Assembly: GCA_035048495.1 (NCBI GenBank) | Contig: CM068552.1 | Location: forward strand, 13,326,501-13,390,500 | Direction of reading: 5' to 3' | DNA length: 64,000 nucleotides | Origin: Euptelea pleiosperma | Taxonomy: Eukaryota > Streptophyta > Magnoliopsida > Ranunculales > Eupteleaceae | Shown: in pieces, positions 21,201 through 32,244 of the stretch | Position numbering within the stretch: the first letter of the stretch is position 1 | Layout: each line of letters begins with the position of its first letter | Notes under the pieces: generated by a model | Told to the model about the DNA's origin: nothing | Database searches by the model: none | The model's input: only the letters and a program-made list of their open reading frames with translations | Position numbers and translations under genes: made by a program

Positions 21201-24200
21201 AAGAACTTGACCTTGGTATTTGAGAAACAAGGATGAGGGGGATGAGTGTTCTCATCCATATATGTGTTCACGAAAGAGTAAGAAGGAAAGGATGAAAATC
21301 TGTAATCAAATACAAAATGCTCATTGGTGTACAAAAAGTTACCAGATACAACATGGGTAAATGATACCAAATATCCTTTACATTGGTTGTTAAGACTATG
21401 TGCTTTAAGTGTCATTTGTTTTTTCTGGGCCGTCCTTTTTAACCTTGCAGTCTGGGTTTTAGTTTCTTTTCTTTTCTTCCTTCTCTTATGTGTCTGTTGA
21501 AATGCTCAATTTCTGTGTTCTATTAAATAAAATCTCACTCTTGCATCTTCGATCCGAATTTAACCGAAGGTTTTGTGTTAGGGTTTTATTTGCTGCCATG
21601 CAATTGAGAGATAGGCATTTTTTATTCAAAGTCTACTCTCTTTTGCAGCTTATCTAATGCGACTAAAATTGCATAAGATAAAAACAATTGAAAAGACCGG
21701 GTGTGATTTTTAATATTTTTCTGGATCGTTAAATGACCAGGTATAATTGACCTAAAATAAATTCTCCAAATATGCTATGAAGTGTTTTTGCTCAAAAAAA
21801 AAAAATTGTGGTGTTTGGGGATTTGTCCCCATTCCTTACTTTGTTTTCTCTGTTGTATCGTTTTTCTCTTAATAAAACTTTGTTATGTATCAAGTCTGTG
21901 TTGAATTTTCGGCTAGGGTAATTTCTTGCACTTTAGCAAGAATTCAATTCATGTGCTGAATGTGTTGTTATAATTTAGTCTCACTTTTCAATTATTCATT
22001 CATTTTCATGGTTGATGATCTCTCAATCAGATAGTGAAGGAAATTGAACAAGACTTGTCAGGATTCAAATGTGGCCTTGCAAATTTTTTCTGTAAGTGGA
22101 CCAATTCAGATCTCTTTACCTTCCTGATCATGTCTGTCATGCAATACTGCTTGTTTTTTGAAACAGAGTTCTTTTTACTTCCAGTGCAGCATACAAGTGC
22201 CTCCCTGACCATAAATGAGAATTACGACACAGATGTTCGGGATGACACTGAGACGTTCCTCAACAAGATAGTTCCAGAGGTTGGTTTGCTTCCTTCCTCA
22301 TTTGGTGTAATTGTGAGTTCAATGGGATTGATTTGCTGTTTTGATGTGTTTACAGGGGCGGTCTGCACCATGGAAGCATACACTGGAAGGTTAGCATTGG
22401 AACTCCCTTTTTTGAATTCTCTCCCCCCTTGGTTTCTTGGCTGAAATTGATCGACTGATCAAAGAAGTTTGAATCCTCTCTTTGAGTTTAGTTAAAAAAA
22501 TTCAGCTTTTTTAGAGCGGTCCTGTTTAATATGAGATGTATTTGGTAATTATCTCGTGATGCATAATAAGTTGAGCAGAATTTCTAGTAGGTTATCCAAG
22601 GCAAGTTTACAATGAATATTTATATTAGAATCGGTCGGGATAGAATGAACTGGTCAAGGCTTGATCTTCCATAGTATCCCCTGTTGACAGTTTGAAGCAG
22701 TGGCAAGAAAGACATTATCAGTTTCATGAATAGGTTTATCAGTGGTGAATTTTTTTAAAAGAAGTTGGATCATGTTTTATGATTTTCTATTTTGACTTTG
22801 TCCCTCGTGTAATCTAGGGGTGCTATGAGAATTGAAAGTTGGGTTTTTCCGTCGTTGAGACAACGACCCTACGATCAACAATATTTTGAATCTGGTTCAC
22901 TTTAATCCTGCAAAAATACAGGTTTTGTATAGTGATAGGTGCCGGATATCGATCCGCACTCGGGGTTAGGGCAATGCACACATAATGAAACAAGAATAAT
23001 GGAAAAATGCTAAGGAAATAATGGAGGTGTTGAGAATGGTGGATAGGTGATCTAAAACATGCTTGGTTCTTGTTTGAGAATCATTGCTCTAATAACCTAA
23101 GAAAGACAAAATGAGAAAAATTGTACTTTATTTATCAAATTAAAATGTAACATACAACTTGTGAGAATAACATCAAAACAACTAACTAGAAAGCATGAAA
23201 TAGAAGATTAACCTAGAAAGCATTTAGGAGAAGAGAGATTAAAGAGAGAAAGAAGAGAAAGAAAGTGAGATGGTGGGTTGCTGTTAGAGGACAACACCGT
23301 ATGGATCTGCCCAATGGTGGTGCGTGCTCACTCGTGTGCAGAGAAGGAGGAGGTAAAGAAGGAGAAGGGGTTGAGAGAGGTTGCACCGGGTTAAGATGAG
23401 CACTTACCTGGTGCGCTTGGAGGACCGATCGTGAGAGGGGTACCACGTGGAAAGGAGGAGATGTCCTTGAAGGTGGCTGAGTGGTGGTCGAGAGAAAGTG
23501 CACCTGCAGCAACGTGGAGAGGGCAGCAGGCCGTTGATGTGAGCAGGTGGGGTGATGGCAGCAGAGAGGAGTTGCAGGGGTTGCAACTTGTTGGTTCGAA
23601 GAGGAAGGTAAGATCGTGGAGGGGAGTTTCACCTACCGGAGTTGCAGGTTTGCCAGAGAAGATGGTTGAAGAGACGTCCTGAGTTGCACCACAGTGTGCT
23701 GTAAGTATGCACACACTGGTGAGAGGGAAGGAGAAGAAAACACTGATCTTCTTTGATAATTTTCGGGTGCTAGGGGAGAAGAGCACTTGCTGGCTTTTGA
23801 GAAGCGCTGCAAGGTAAGATTGTGGAGGAGAGTTTCACCTACCGGAGAAGAAGGTTGAAGAGACGTCCTGAGTTGCACCATAGTCTGCTGTAAGCATGCA
23901 CACACTGGTGAGAGGGAAGGAGAAGAAAACACTGATCTTCTTTGATAATTTTCGAGTGCTAGGGGAGAAGAAGATGTGCATTCCGGTTGTTTGCCGGAGT
24001 TGCAGCAACAAGAGATGCAAGGTAGGGAAGAGAGGACGAGAGAAGAGATAATGAGACGGGGAGAGGACCCTAAAGGATTAAGGTTGTTAGAAGGGGGAGA
24101 GAGATTGATTCGTTCAGCTAGAGAGGGAGAGGTTTTAAGGAGAGGAGAGGAGAGGGTCGTGGGTTATGGGTTAGTTAAAGTTTTTAAGGGATTGTTAAGA

Positions 24201-27200
24201 GATACATGGAAGAGGGGAGAAAACATGGGAAGGAAGAGAGAATAGGAAATGAGGTCAATCCTCTTTTAGAAACCGTATGTTTCTATTAGAGGCTTATGAA
24301 TGGGTCAAAGGGTTGGAAAGATGCATGTGAGGGCCATGGGATCTCTTAGGTGCTGCCACGTGGATTATCATCCATGGTGGACAATTTTGAAGATCCAATG
24401 GTAAGATAAAGGATGGTGAGGTTAAGGTGATCAAACGGCTGGGGTTAAGGTAGAGTGGAGAGATGAGTGGAAAGTGATTAAGGTGGGAGGTGTGATGATG
24501 ATATCTCGACCCTCCATCTTCTCTCTTTCATATGTTGCCATGTGGAGCGATCTTAGAGATCCAAGATTTGTGTTGATCGAGAGGGATGAGAGATGGGAGA
24601 TGGGTGAGTGCTAGATTGGTCAAGGAGAGCCGCTGGATGGGTGAGAGGGTGAGATCCAATGGTTAGGATTAGTGAGGTGCACGGAGAGATGGATGTTAAG
24701 GATGAGGGTTAGATTTAGGGGGTTTTATTGTATGTTGGGCATGAATTAGTGGGCAAGAGGTTTGAGGCGAATTTACAAGATGGCAATGTGGCTGTTAGAT
24801 TCGAAGGAAGTGAGGATGGAGGGTTGGGATTGGATCAGCCGAGAGATGAAGGATGATCATGACGATCAGATGGTTAATGATCAGATGGTGAGGGGATAGA
24901 GGATCGGATGGTAGATGGATGATCGGATGGCGATCAGAGAGATATGACGGAGGAATAGAGAGATGAGAGAGAAAATAAAATAAAGATAAAATAAAGCTGG
25001 CGGAGGGTCTTAAACCCTAGTCTTTGACATAGTCTTCAATAGGCTTCACCATTAGAACAAGCCATCATTTCATGTCATTTGGTGTAGCTTTTAACACTTT
25101 GGTCTTTCTCTTGGTCTTCAGCTCTTCCGTTCTTTCTCGGTTCTTGGTCCAGCTTTGCAATCCTCTGGTTCGGCCTGTACTTGGCCCATATCTTCTCGAC
25201 ATATCTGGTTGGATCTTCTAAGCTTTGATAGTGGGTTTCTATGATCAATTGTGGACCCGTAAGTCTTTGAGAATCATCCTATCGGGCTTCCTGTAACAGT
25301 AAAAGCGCGTAATGAGACTTCCACAAAACGGCTTAGCATGTAGGGCAAATAAATGCGTATGAAAGCGCGCGAATATACCATTTTGACCAAAAAAACGTGT
25401 TCTACGCAATGGAAGATACTCTTACGTAGAAAAGTTGATAAAAATTGAAGTTTTACATAAGAGAATGCGATAACGCTAAAAGGATAATAGCTTAAAAGAA
25501 GCACTTTTAAGTGAATATCAATAATTATAATAAAATGTTATTTTTCGATATTTATGAAAAAATTGGTGGTTAAGACTTACGACGTGTCTTGGTGATCCAA
25601 TGGTCTGGATTCACCCTAGGGCTAGAAGTTTACCATAAATACCTCTCTTTAGAAGAGAGGATAAAGTTTTAAAGTTATTTTTGCTTGAGAAGATTGTAAA
25701 GAGTTGAGATGAGAGAAGTGTCCTCCTCCATTGAGGAATTGGTGGAAGCTTTTGCTATCATTCCCCATTGCCATCTTGCATCTCCGGTTGGGAGATTGCA
25801 TTGGTAGTATCAGAGCAAGTTTGGTCCTGGACTTGTATTTTGTCGTCAGCTTTGGTCGATGTCCCTCTTCATCATGGGCTCAGTTTACAATTTTTGCCAT
25901 TGTTAGCTTTAGTCGACATTATCGCCGTCAACCTCCATAACCGGTTAGGGTACGTTGATCCTGCCTCTTACGATGAAGCTCTGCTTCCGCTTCCTTGTCG
26001 TGGTTGAGCATGCTCCCATGCACGTTCGGGGTTGTCGGATTCACTAGAGGAGAAAACTCGAATTTCTAATTTTTTTTTAGGGATTTTTTTTTTCACAAAA
26101 GGGCCCTATTATCACCTTCTCTTGCAGCAAATTTTTTGTTGTTGTTCGAAATGTTTTCTAGCTTAAATCTACTTTCGAAAGATCCCAATTGGGCAAAAAA
26201 AAATTAAAAATTATGCCTCGCCATTCTTTGCCTTCTTGAAGTGCAATTTGCACCGTGTTCAAGTTTTTAAAACTGATGGTTTAACTCGAAACACAGCTGT
26301 GTTGGGTTGAGATTGCGGCCATTTTACCACACTTTTTCAGCGTTTAATCAACATTAGATTGCTAACTTCCAATGAATTATCAACATTGCCCCTGTTAAAC
26401 CCTTTTAGCCATCAGTTTTGGACACAAAAACCCGCCACTTCATAACTCTCCTTCTTGGGCCACTACCGGCATATTCGTCATTGCCGAAGGAATCCCAATC
26501 GCCAACGGCCATTCCTCCAGTGTTTTCTTGGCCAGTTGTGCATTCAAGTGGTTTATTTGGGAGGTTTTCTATTCAAAACCCTCACAGTTGAAGAAGTGTT
26601 TTTAATGAGCTTTTATCACAATTAAATCTTACCCACAAAAATATTTGACTTTGGGCTTAAACTGTGGATCGGGTGAGAATTTGAAGGAAAGAATCAATGA
26701 TGTTCATGTCCAATCCTATACAAGCACGAGTCGTATGGATTTGTGGAAAGGAGTTTATCATCGTTTACGATATAAAAGGGAAGTCGTGTATGGTAGGTTA
26801 CAATGTAGGGTGCTTTTTTATATTTCCGCAAAAATGGGTGGTTAGGATGTGTCTTTGGCAACACAAAAATAATAACTTATTGACTTTTATAAGTTAAAAA
26901 GTTAGTTTGGATGTGTTTCATATTTTAACTTTTGAAAAGTTAAAAATTAACTTAAAAGTGAAGCAAAAATTTGAGCTTTTAACTTCTAAGAGAAATTACT
27001 TCTCAAAAATTAGAAGGCCTTCCACGCTTTTAATTTCTATGACTTTTTTGGAAGTAAAAAATCAACTAGTAACTTCTACTACAAGTAGAAGTGCTTTTGC
27101 TTCTCGTTCCCAAACGCGCCCTTAGTGAGCTAGTGGTCTAGATTTTACCCTAGGGCTAGGAGTATAGTCTAAATACTTCTCCTTTGAGAAGATTGTAGAG

Positions 27201-30200
27201 AGAAATTAAGAGAAGTCTCCTTCTGCATTAGATAATTGGTTGAAGCTTTTACTCTCATTCTCCATTGCCATCTTCATGGAAAGTGGTTTGGGTCCTTTTT
27301 CTCTTCATGACAATTACCTCTAGTCCAATGGTAAAGATATCTTCCAAGAAACTGGCGTTTCTTTTGAATTGGACCGAGTTTCTTTAGACTTTTATTTGAA
27401 GTATCTTCAATCACTAGGCAATCGTATTACAGCGCTTGCCTTTCCGTGTGACACCCATTTAGTTGTGTTCTATTACTTCCATTAATATCAAAATCAAAGA
27501 AACGTCCAACAACTCAATTGGTCAGGTCTTTGTGGTAACTTTTGTGGAATCTTTAGGAAATAATTAAATAAGCATAAAATCACACACTCATAAGCCATTA
27601 AACTATAATATACAATCATTTGAAGTGTGAAAATGAATGACCATAACGTTCTACAACATTTTGAGGCAAGTATATGACCGTCTAATTGCTAAAAAACAAC
27701 TATAATTACCAATGGAAATGATTATTTAAGAAATATGCTTAACCAGAGATAAGTCGTAGACCCACTCGTTTGAGAGAGCAGAGCGAGTCATAGTTTCTAT
27801 GTCGTCCTCCGTCCGAATAGGTGCTTGAGCTAAGGCTTTTAAGAGAGATCTCTTATGGGTGTTCACTTAGCATACTTTTTTAGGATCGTCCCTGGCCTTC
27901 AAATCTTCTCACAATAAGTTCATTGCATCAAAATATAACATTAATTACACATATGAAGGTCACAAACACAGACCTTTGGCCCCCATCATCTCCATCATGG
28001 CTAGGACCTTGAGAGTATTGGTTCTTTGTGTAGTTACGTACTAGGCCCACGACAAAACATGTAAATTACATGCCTAAATGATATAAACTATTAACTACTA
28101 CATTCACGTATATTTTATAGTTTTATATTTTAATAAATAAAATATTAAATTAATTAGAATAAACAATGCATCATATATGCATGCATATATTTCGACCGTG
28201 GTATTAAATTGGTTGAAAAAATAAATATATGCACGCATTTGAATTTAAAATATTTTATTGTTTAATTTAATTATTATCTTTAATTACGAAAAAACACTTA
28301 TAATAAGATTGTTTTCTAAGTCGATTTTGAAATAATCCAAGGTATTAAATTCATTTATTTCACAAAATATTGCATTTGTGCTACAAGATTTTTCGATTAT
28401 TTCGTATAAAGAAAACTCTATAGTCACAGTCGAAATATTTCGACCCGAAGTGTGAAACTTCTCAAAACCTGATTTCTTTTGCAAATCAATTAAATTTTCA
28501 ATCATTCTAAACACACACACAAAAAAACACTTTTTTTGTTGAAAACTCCTTGATTCAATTAATAGAGCAGATTGAAGTGCAATTCGGAGGTTTTGCATAC
28601 TTTCAAGGTAATTACGAAATCTAATAGAGTATAGAGGTGTAAATGCATCAGATTTATGGATCCATGATGGATCTGTACACAAATTTAAGGATTTTTAGGT
28701 TATTTTTTTTCAATGCTGAAGTAAACCTCAATTTCTTTGGTTTTCACCCTAAAATTCCATGGTTGTGCATGAATGAATCATATGTTGTATAACTTGGCCT
28801 TATCTACAACTTGGTTGGATTAAAATGTGTTTCTCCTAAAAGCAATTTATGTTTTTTTTCCATAAAAATTGGGCAAATGTTATAAGTTAAATGGTAGATC
28901 TGATTTGTGAATTTTACATTATATTGATTTATCATCAAAATTACGATTGTTGCCCTTGTCTTGCGTGAAAAAGTTGATGAAAAATCAATGTGAGAAAACC
29001 GCATAGTTATTAAAAAGAAGGGAAATTCGAAAAGCAAAGAATAATTGGGACGAAATAAATAGAACTTTTTTTTCTTTCAAATAGGTTCTTAGACACCTTT
29101 GGCATCATTGAAGAGATAAAGGTGTTAGTGACCCATTGAGCTCTTTCTACCAAGAATTTTAGTGGTATAAGTTGTACCGACATCTTTAGAGATTGGAAAG
29201 CAATAGCTTGGTCCTCTCTTCCTTGCCGTGTCATTTGGATTGTGTTGTGTGCCCCTCCAGTGAGTGTTATCAAGATGAACTTTGATGGGTGCTACATAGG
29301 CAAACCAGATTCATAAGGAATTGGAGGTATTTTCTGGGATAGTGTGGAAGAGTTGCCTATGTCTACTCTGGTCCAATTGGGGAGAGTGACCTTAATAAGC
29401 TCGAATCCTTGTCTTCGCTCCAAGGTAAAGTATCTATGGAGTTAAATTTGGAGGCTTTGATTGCTGAGGGTGATTCTAGCAATGTCATTTCTTGAGCATC
29501 CAAAAAGAAGGATGGGTCTTGGAGACTGTTGCGTGTAATCAAGGAAATCCATGACATTGCCCTGAGCTTTAACACCTTGTCCTCTTGTGTTTCGCTGTCA
29601 ACAAACGATGCAGCAGACTCACTAGCTAAGGGAGGCATATATTTCGAACTTATTAAAATGTATATTCAAAGCTTGCCTTCTTCATTTTGATGTGTAATGA
29701 GAAGAAGAAAAATTCTGTCATCTGGGGTTGGCATTTGTGTTATTAAATAGGAGATGAAATTCTAGGATCTCGGTTTATGTCTCCATCGTTTCGGATAAAG
29801 ATACAATTGAGAGGATCAATTGATAGAAGAAAGGTCAGTACATATGGATTAGGGGTAGGTTTTGAGAGATGCAAGGAGGAAAGGGATGAATAAGTCTAAG
29901 TTTCAACTGGATATGGAGATTGATTTTGATGGAATTTTTATCATCATGCTAGAAAGAATAAATAAAAAAAATACATTGTTAAATATGATAAAGCAATTTT
30001 AGATTGTCATGAATTATCTTGCCTCCTGTCAATTATTTTGCAAGCTTAACGAAGGTCTGATTTTGAATTGGTGAGTGCTATTTGTGTAGGTCCTGACGAC
30101 ATGCCGGCTCACATTAAATCATCAATGTTTGGCTGCAACCTCACGTGTGGATCTCCCCTGACCCCACATTTCTAGATGAGACAGCTGATTTATCTCCGAT

Positions 30201-31610
30201 TTCTATTACCAACTTGCCACTAACGTGATGGTTATTTTTATGCAGGGTTCCAATAACTGATGGACGTCTTAATATGGGAACTTGGCAGGTAACTAGGAAA
30301 TATGAGTAAGGTTATTTGGGGAATATCGAAAATGCCTCCATTTTTACTTGTTACTGAAATGTCTCAAAGTCACACTACAGATTTCAAAGAAGCCCAGAAG
30401 GGTGTGAACTAATTATTATATGCATGCCTTTAATGATTCCCCTTCATTTTTATCCAGGGTCTCATTTTGGAAGATGCATGTTTCATTTCAATCCCTACTT
30501 ACCTAACCAAATAAAAGACAATGCTCAGCATTTTAATAAATTGCTGTATAGGACACCCATGTCACACTTACATTGTCAAGGCTATTGATATGAAAACCTC
30601 AATCTATCTTGTACCATTCGCATCTTGGGGAAGTCTTTCTGTCACTGATTCATAAAGACTATGATTAATAATATTGACCATTAATAATTGGTCAGCTCTT
30701 GCAAGGACAGTCCTACGTTGTCCCTTTTCATGATTGTTGAGAGTTTCTTTTCCTGCTGTCCAACTTTTTGCTCTTGCTTAGACTGTTTAGATTGTTTAGT
30801 TGGTATGAGTTTTTGCAATGGCCCAGCCAAGAGGTGAACCACTTTCTGAACTACCCCACTAGATCAGTCTGTGGGCCCCATATCGGGTATGAGATACAGA
30901 ACAGAAACTGTGTTTTATTGCGGACAAGAAACACTTTCCCATAAGCCGTACGTGTACCTCTGTTTACCTTGCTACATTATTATAGTATATATGTTGCGCA
31001 TTTTAGCTCATCTATATATTATACAATATCTGTCTGTCAATACTAAAAGGCTCAGGCACCAAGGACCCCCCTTTTTCTGACCCCTCGCGGTGTTCGCTCT
31101 CAGTCGTGTATTTCACGAATCCAACGGTGGTTGTCAGCACCCCCAAAAGTGAAAAAAGTGATGCCAGCTCGGCGTTGACAACCACTGTTGGATTCTTGAA
31201 ATCCACGGCGAGCACACGAACACCAAGAGGGATCAGAAAAATGGGGGTCCCCTGAGCCCGATAGTTTATTTTTCTTTTGATTACTGCCAATACTATAATT
31301 ATATGGACGTGTTAAGATTATTCTCAGCATGTTAGATATTCAAAGATCTTAGTATCGGATGCCTTATGTCCGTGTCTTGCACTTTACCGCACCTTGATTA
31401 TGTCAAACAAATGGCATTTTCAGAGTTGCTCAAACTAAATCAGTTGTTTCCCCTTCAAACTGTGCTAGGAAAGTAAATCTATTTCTGTAGGTAAAGGAAC
31501 AGAGAGATTTAACTGCATTTTATTTTCCTTTGCTTCAGGGAATATGGCTGTGTGAGCACCGGGACTACGCTACTCCACGCAAAGTTGTGGTTACTCTTAA
31601 TGGGGTGTAA
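18038..31610 (+). CDS. YjbQ/UPF0047 family protein, plant type, 7 exons
   Basis: Joined exons are 18038-18229, 22031-22091, 22185-22279, 22356-22389, 30090-30144, 30246-30288 and 31539-31610, giving 183 residues with stop TAA. All introns are GT-AG and the phases fit. Residues 1-39 ([14 protein letters not shown]...) look like a plastid transit peptide. The conserved domain runs from [12 protein letters not shown] through [12 protein letters not shown] (about 86-97), [13 protein letters not shown] and [13 protein letters not shown] to VVVTLNG at the end; the [10 protein letters not shown] segment matches the family signature. Bacterial YjbQ shows weak thiamine-phosphate synthase activity, but the plant function is not established. 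The gene is stretched to 13.6 kb by introns of 3801 and 7700 bp filled with transposon debris. An in-frame upstream ATG at 17906 would add 44 mostly hydrophobic residues. Confidence 0.92.
18230..22030 (+). other. YjbQ-like gene, intron 1 (3801 bp)
   Basis: Donor GTATAA and acceptor CAATCAG. It contains minus-strand open stretches near 18763-18987 and 20221-20412 that read like fragments of a decayed protein but match no family I recognise. A GGGCC/CCTAG-rich block lies at 19445-19580. Confidence 0.75.
22031..22091 (+). CDS. YjbQ-like gene, exon 2
   Basis: Encodes [20 protein letters not shown] plus one base, between CAG and GTAAGT. It joins exon 3 to form the leucine codon before QHTSAS. Confidence 0.92.
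22185..22279 (+). CDS. YjbQ-like gene, exon 3
   Basis: Encodes the family core [20 protein letters not shown] and continues to NKIVPE. Acceptor TTCCAG, donor GTTGGT. Intron 2 is only 93 bp. Confidence 0.95.
22356..22389 (+). CDS. YjbQ-like gene, exon 4
   Basis: A 34-bp exon encoding [11 protein letters not shown] plus the first base of glycine. Acceptor TTTACAG, donor GTTAGC. Intron 3 is 76 bp. Confidence 0.92.
23220..24990. other. Purine-rich strand-asymmetric segment
   Basis: The plus strand is dominated by G and A (long runs of GAGAGGGA and GGAGAAG words) for about 1.8 kb. Several overlapping open frames on both strands are a by-product of this composition. I see no domain. Confidence 0.55.
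23605..23980. repeat. Tandem duplication, unit about 206 bp
   Basis: The copy starting AAGGTAAGATCGTGGAGGG at 23605 is repeated from 23811 (AAGGTAAGATTGTGGAGG). Both contain GTTGAAGAGACGTCCTGAG, GCACACACTGGTGAGAGGG and CTGATCTTCTTTGATAATT. The second copy lacks about 17 bp. Confidence 0.85.
25536..25781 (+). mobile_element. Left LTR of a small LTR element
   Basis: Begins TGTTATTTTTCG and ends GCCATCTTGCA. It contains GGTGGTTAAG, ATGGTCTGGATTCACCC and GAAGATTGTAAAGAG words that recur in order at 26804-27275. A primer-binding-like TGGTAGTATCAGAGC (25803-25817), complementary to initiator tRNA-Met in style, follows 20 bp later. Confidence 0.6.
25782..26803 (+). mobile_element. Internal region of the small LTR element
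   Basis: About 1 kb between the two LTRs, with no gag or pol reading frame. Such a short interior points to a non-autonomous (TRIM-like) element or a large internal deletion. Confidence 0.5.
26804..27275 (+). mobile_element. Right LTR, split by a MITE
   Basis: TGTAGGGTGCTTTTTTATAT and AATGGGTGGTTA precede the MITE. AGTGGTCTAGATTTTACCC, GAAGATTGTAGAGAG and CCATTGCCATCTTCA follow it and match the left LTR in order. Divergence between the two LTRs is large, so the element is old. Confidence 0.6.
26845..27121. mobile_element. PIF/Harbinger-type MITE, 277 bp, TTA duplication
   Basis: The ends are GGATGTGTCTTTGGCAAC and the inverse of GGGCGCGTTTGGGAACGAG. TTA flanks both sides (26842-26844 and 27122-27124), the 3-bp duplication typical of PIF/Harbinger and Tourist elements. 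It interrupts the right LTR of an older element. Confidence 0.7.
27276..29129. other. Intronic AT-rich stretch, nothing recognised
   Basis: Strongly AT-rich. One 132-codon minus-strand frame (28284-28682) has low complexity and no domain. Confidence 0.35.
29130..29720 (+). pseudogene. Decayed LINE RNase H domain
   Basis: Translating with frame changes gives [20 protein letters not shown], then a GIGGIFWDS segment, [17 protein letters not shown] and a stop, then [18 protein letters not shown] and [10 protein letters not shown]. This order (NFDGC, GIGGI, EGDS, the DAADSLA tail) is that of the RVT_3-type RNase H at the 3' end of plant LINEs. Several stops and at least one frameshift are present. 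It lies in intron 4 of the YjbQ-like gene on the same strand. Confidence 0.7.
30090..30144 (+). CDS. YjbQ-like gene, exon 5
   Basis: Completes the split glycine and encodes [17 protein letters not shown] plus two bases of threonine. Acceptor GTGTAG, donor GTGTGG. Intron 5 is 101 bp. Confidence 0.93.
30246..30288 (+). CDS. YjbQ-like gene, exon 6
   Basis: Encodes [14 protein letters not shown] after completing the threonine. Acceptor ATGCAG, donor GTAACT. It carries the G-T-W-Q of the UPF0047 signature. Confidence 0.95.
30289..31538 (+). other. YjbQ-like gene, intron 6 (1250 bp)
   Basis: Donor GTAACT, acceptor GCTTCAG. It contains a palindromic MITE at 31043-31261. Confidence 0.9.
31043..31261. 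mobile_element. Palindromic MITE, GGGTCGGGCTCAGGGGACCCC family
   Basis: The arms GGCTCAGGCACCAAGGACCC and GGGGGTCCCCTGAGCCCGA are inverse. They extend about 85 bp inward through CACGAATCCAACGGTGGTTG and its inverse. The centre reads CAAAAGTGAAAAAAGTGATG. A possible 12-bp flanking similarity (CTGTCAATACTA near 31034 and CTGCCAATACTA near 31286) is not adjacent to the right arm, so I do not claim it as the duplication. Confidence 0.75.
31539..31610 (+). CDS. YjbQ-like gene, exon 7 (last)
   Basis: Encodes [23 protein letters not shown] and TAA. The family normally ends at this LNG(V/I) position, so the C-terminus is complete. Confidence 0.95.
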   Translation, partial: GIWLCEHRDYATPRKVVVTLNGV

Positions 31611-31929
31611 CAATTTCTAAACTTTATTTTGTTTGTTTGTGTAAAATATACTTCGAAATTGAGATAAATCTTTTAGACTTGACTTACCATAACTAAATAA
31701 ATCCTTATAATCTTGTATATGTAGCTGCTATTGTGATTTTTCCCATAGGATTGTTCTTCTCCAATGCGGGTACTCTAATGGCGATGTTCTAGGGACTCTC
31801 GGAAAGTGTTCATCAGGTTTCTCCAGCAGTTATTCTTGCCTCAATGCAAAGGGATACCATCTGAAATTTTACTCGGCCCGCTTATATTTTCGAGTGTTCT
31901 AAAGAATGAACCTGTTCAGAGGTTAGAAC

Positions 31930-32236
31930 CAAGGTTTAAAAAACGGCCGTTATAATGGATTCGGACCTACCTCGTTACGTTATGGACCGTTAAAATGCCC
32001 AAAAAATAACCGCTGTTATTTTTCCGTTATAACGAAAATAACGACCGTTATTTTCTGGAAATTTTTGTGGAAAAAAAACGGCAGTTTTTTTTTTTTTTTC
32101 CATTATATTCCGTTATTTTTTTTTTTTGAATTTTATTTCCCATTTTTGCCCCTGAGCATTTTATTTCGTTATAACGGAAAAAGATGGTAATGCCCCCAGT
32201 CCGTTATACCGTTATAACGGTCCCCTTTAAACCTTG
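31930..32236. mobile_element. hAT-type element (CAAGGTTTAAA family), 307 bp
   Basis: Starts CAAGGTTTAAAAAACGGCCG and ends CCCTTTAAACCTTG. It is flanked by perfect GTTAGAAC (31922-31929 and 32237-32244). The interior is AT-rich with AACGG words at both ends. It lies about 320 bp downstream of the YjbQ-like stop codon. Confidence 0.92.
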
Positions 32237-32244
32237 GTTAGAAC

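Larger units (their letters stand above)
22390..30089 (+). other. YjbQ-like gene, intron 4 (7700 bp)
   Basis: Donor GTTAGC, acceptor TTGTGTAG. It holds a purine-rich segment with a tandem duplication, a small LTR element (25536-27275) with a PIF-type MITE in its right LTR, and a decayed LINE RNase H segment (29130-29720). Confidence 0.85.

Noticed and set aside
23213..24245. Several 60-139-codon frames on both strands
   Set aside because: Explained by the purine-rich composition and the tandem duplication; no domains.
31034..31297. 12-bp flanking repeat CTGTCAATACTA/CTGCCAATACTA as the duplication of the intron 6 MITE
   Set aside because: The right copy is about 25 bp beyond the end of the inverted arm, so it does not fit as a target-site duplication.
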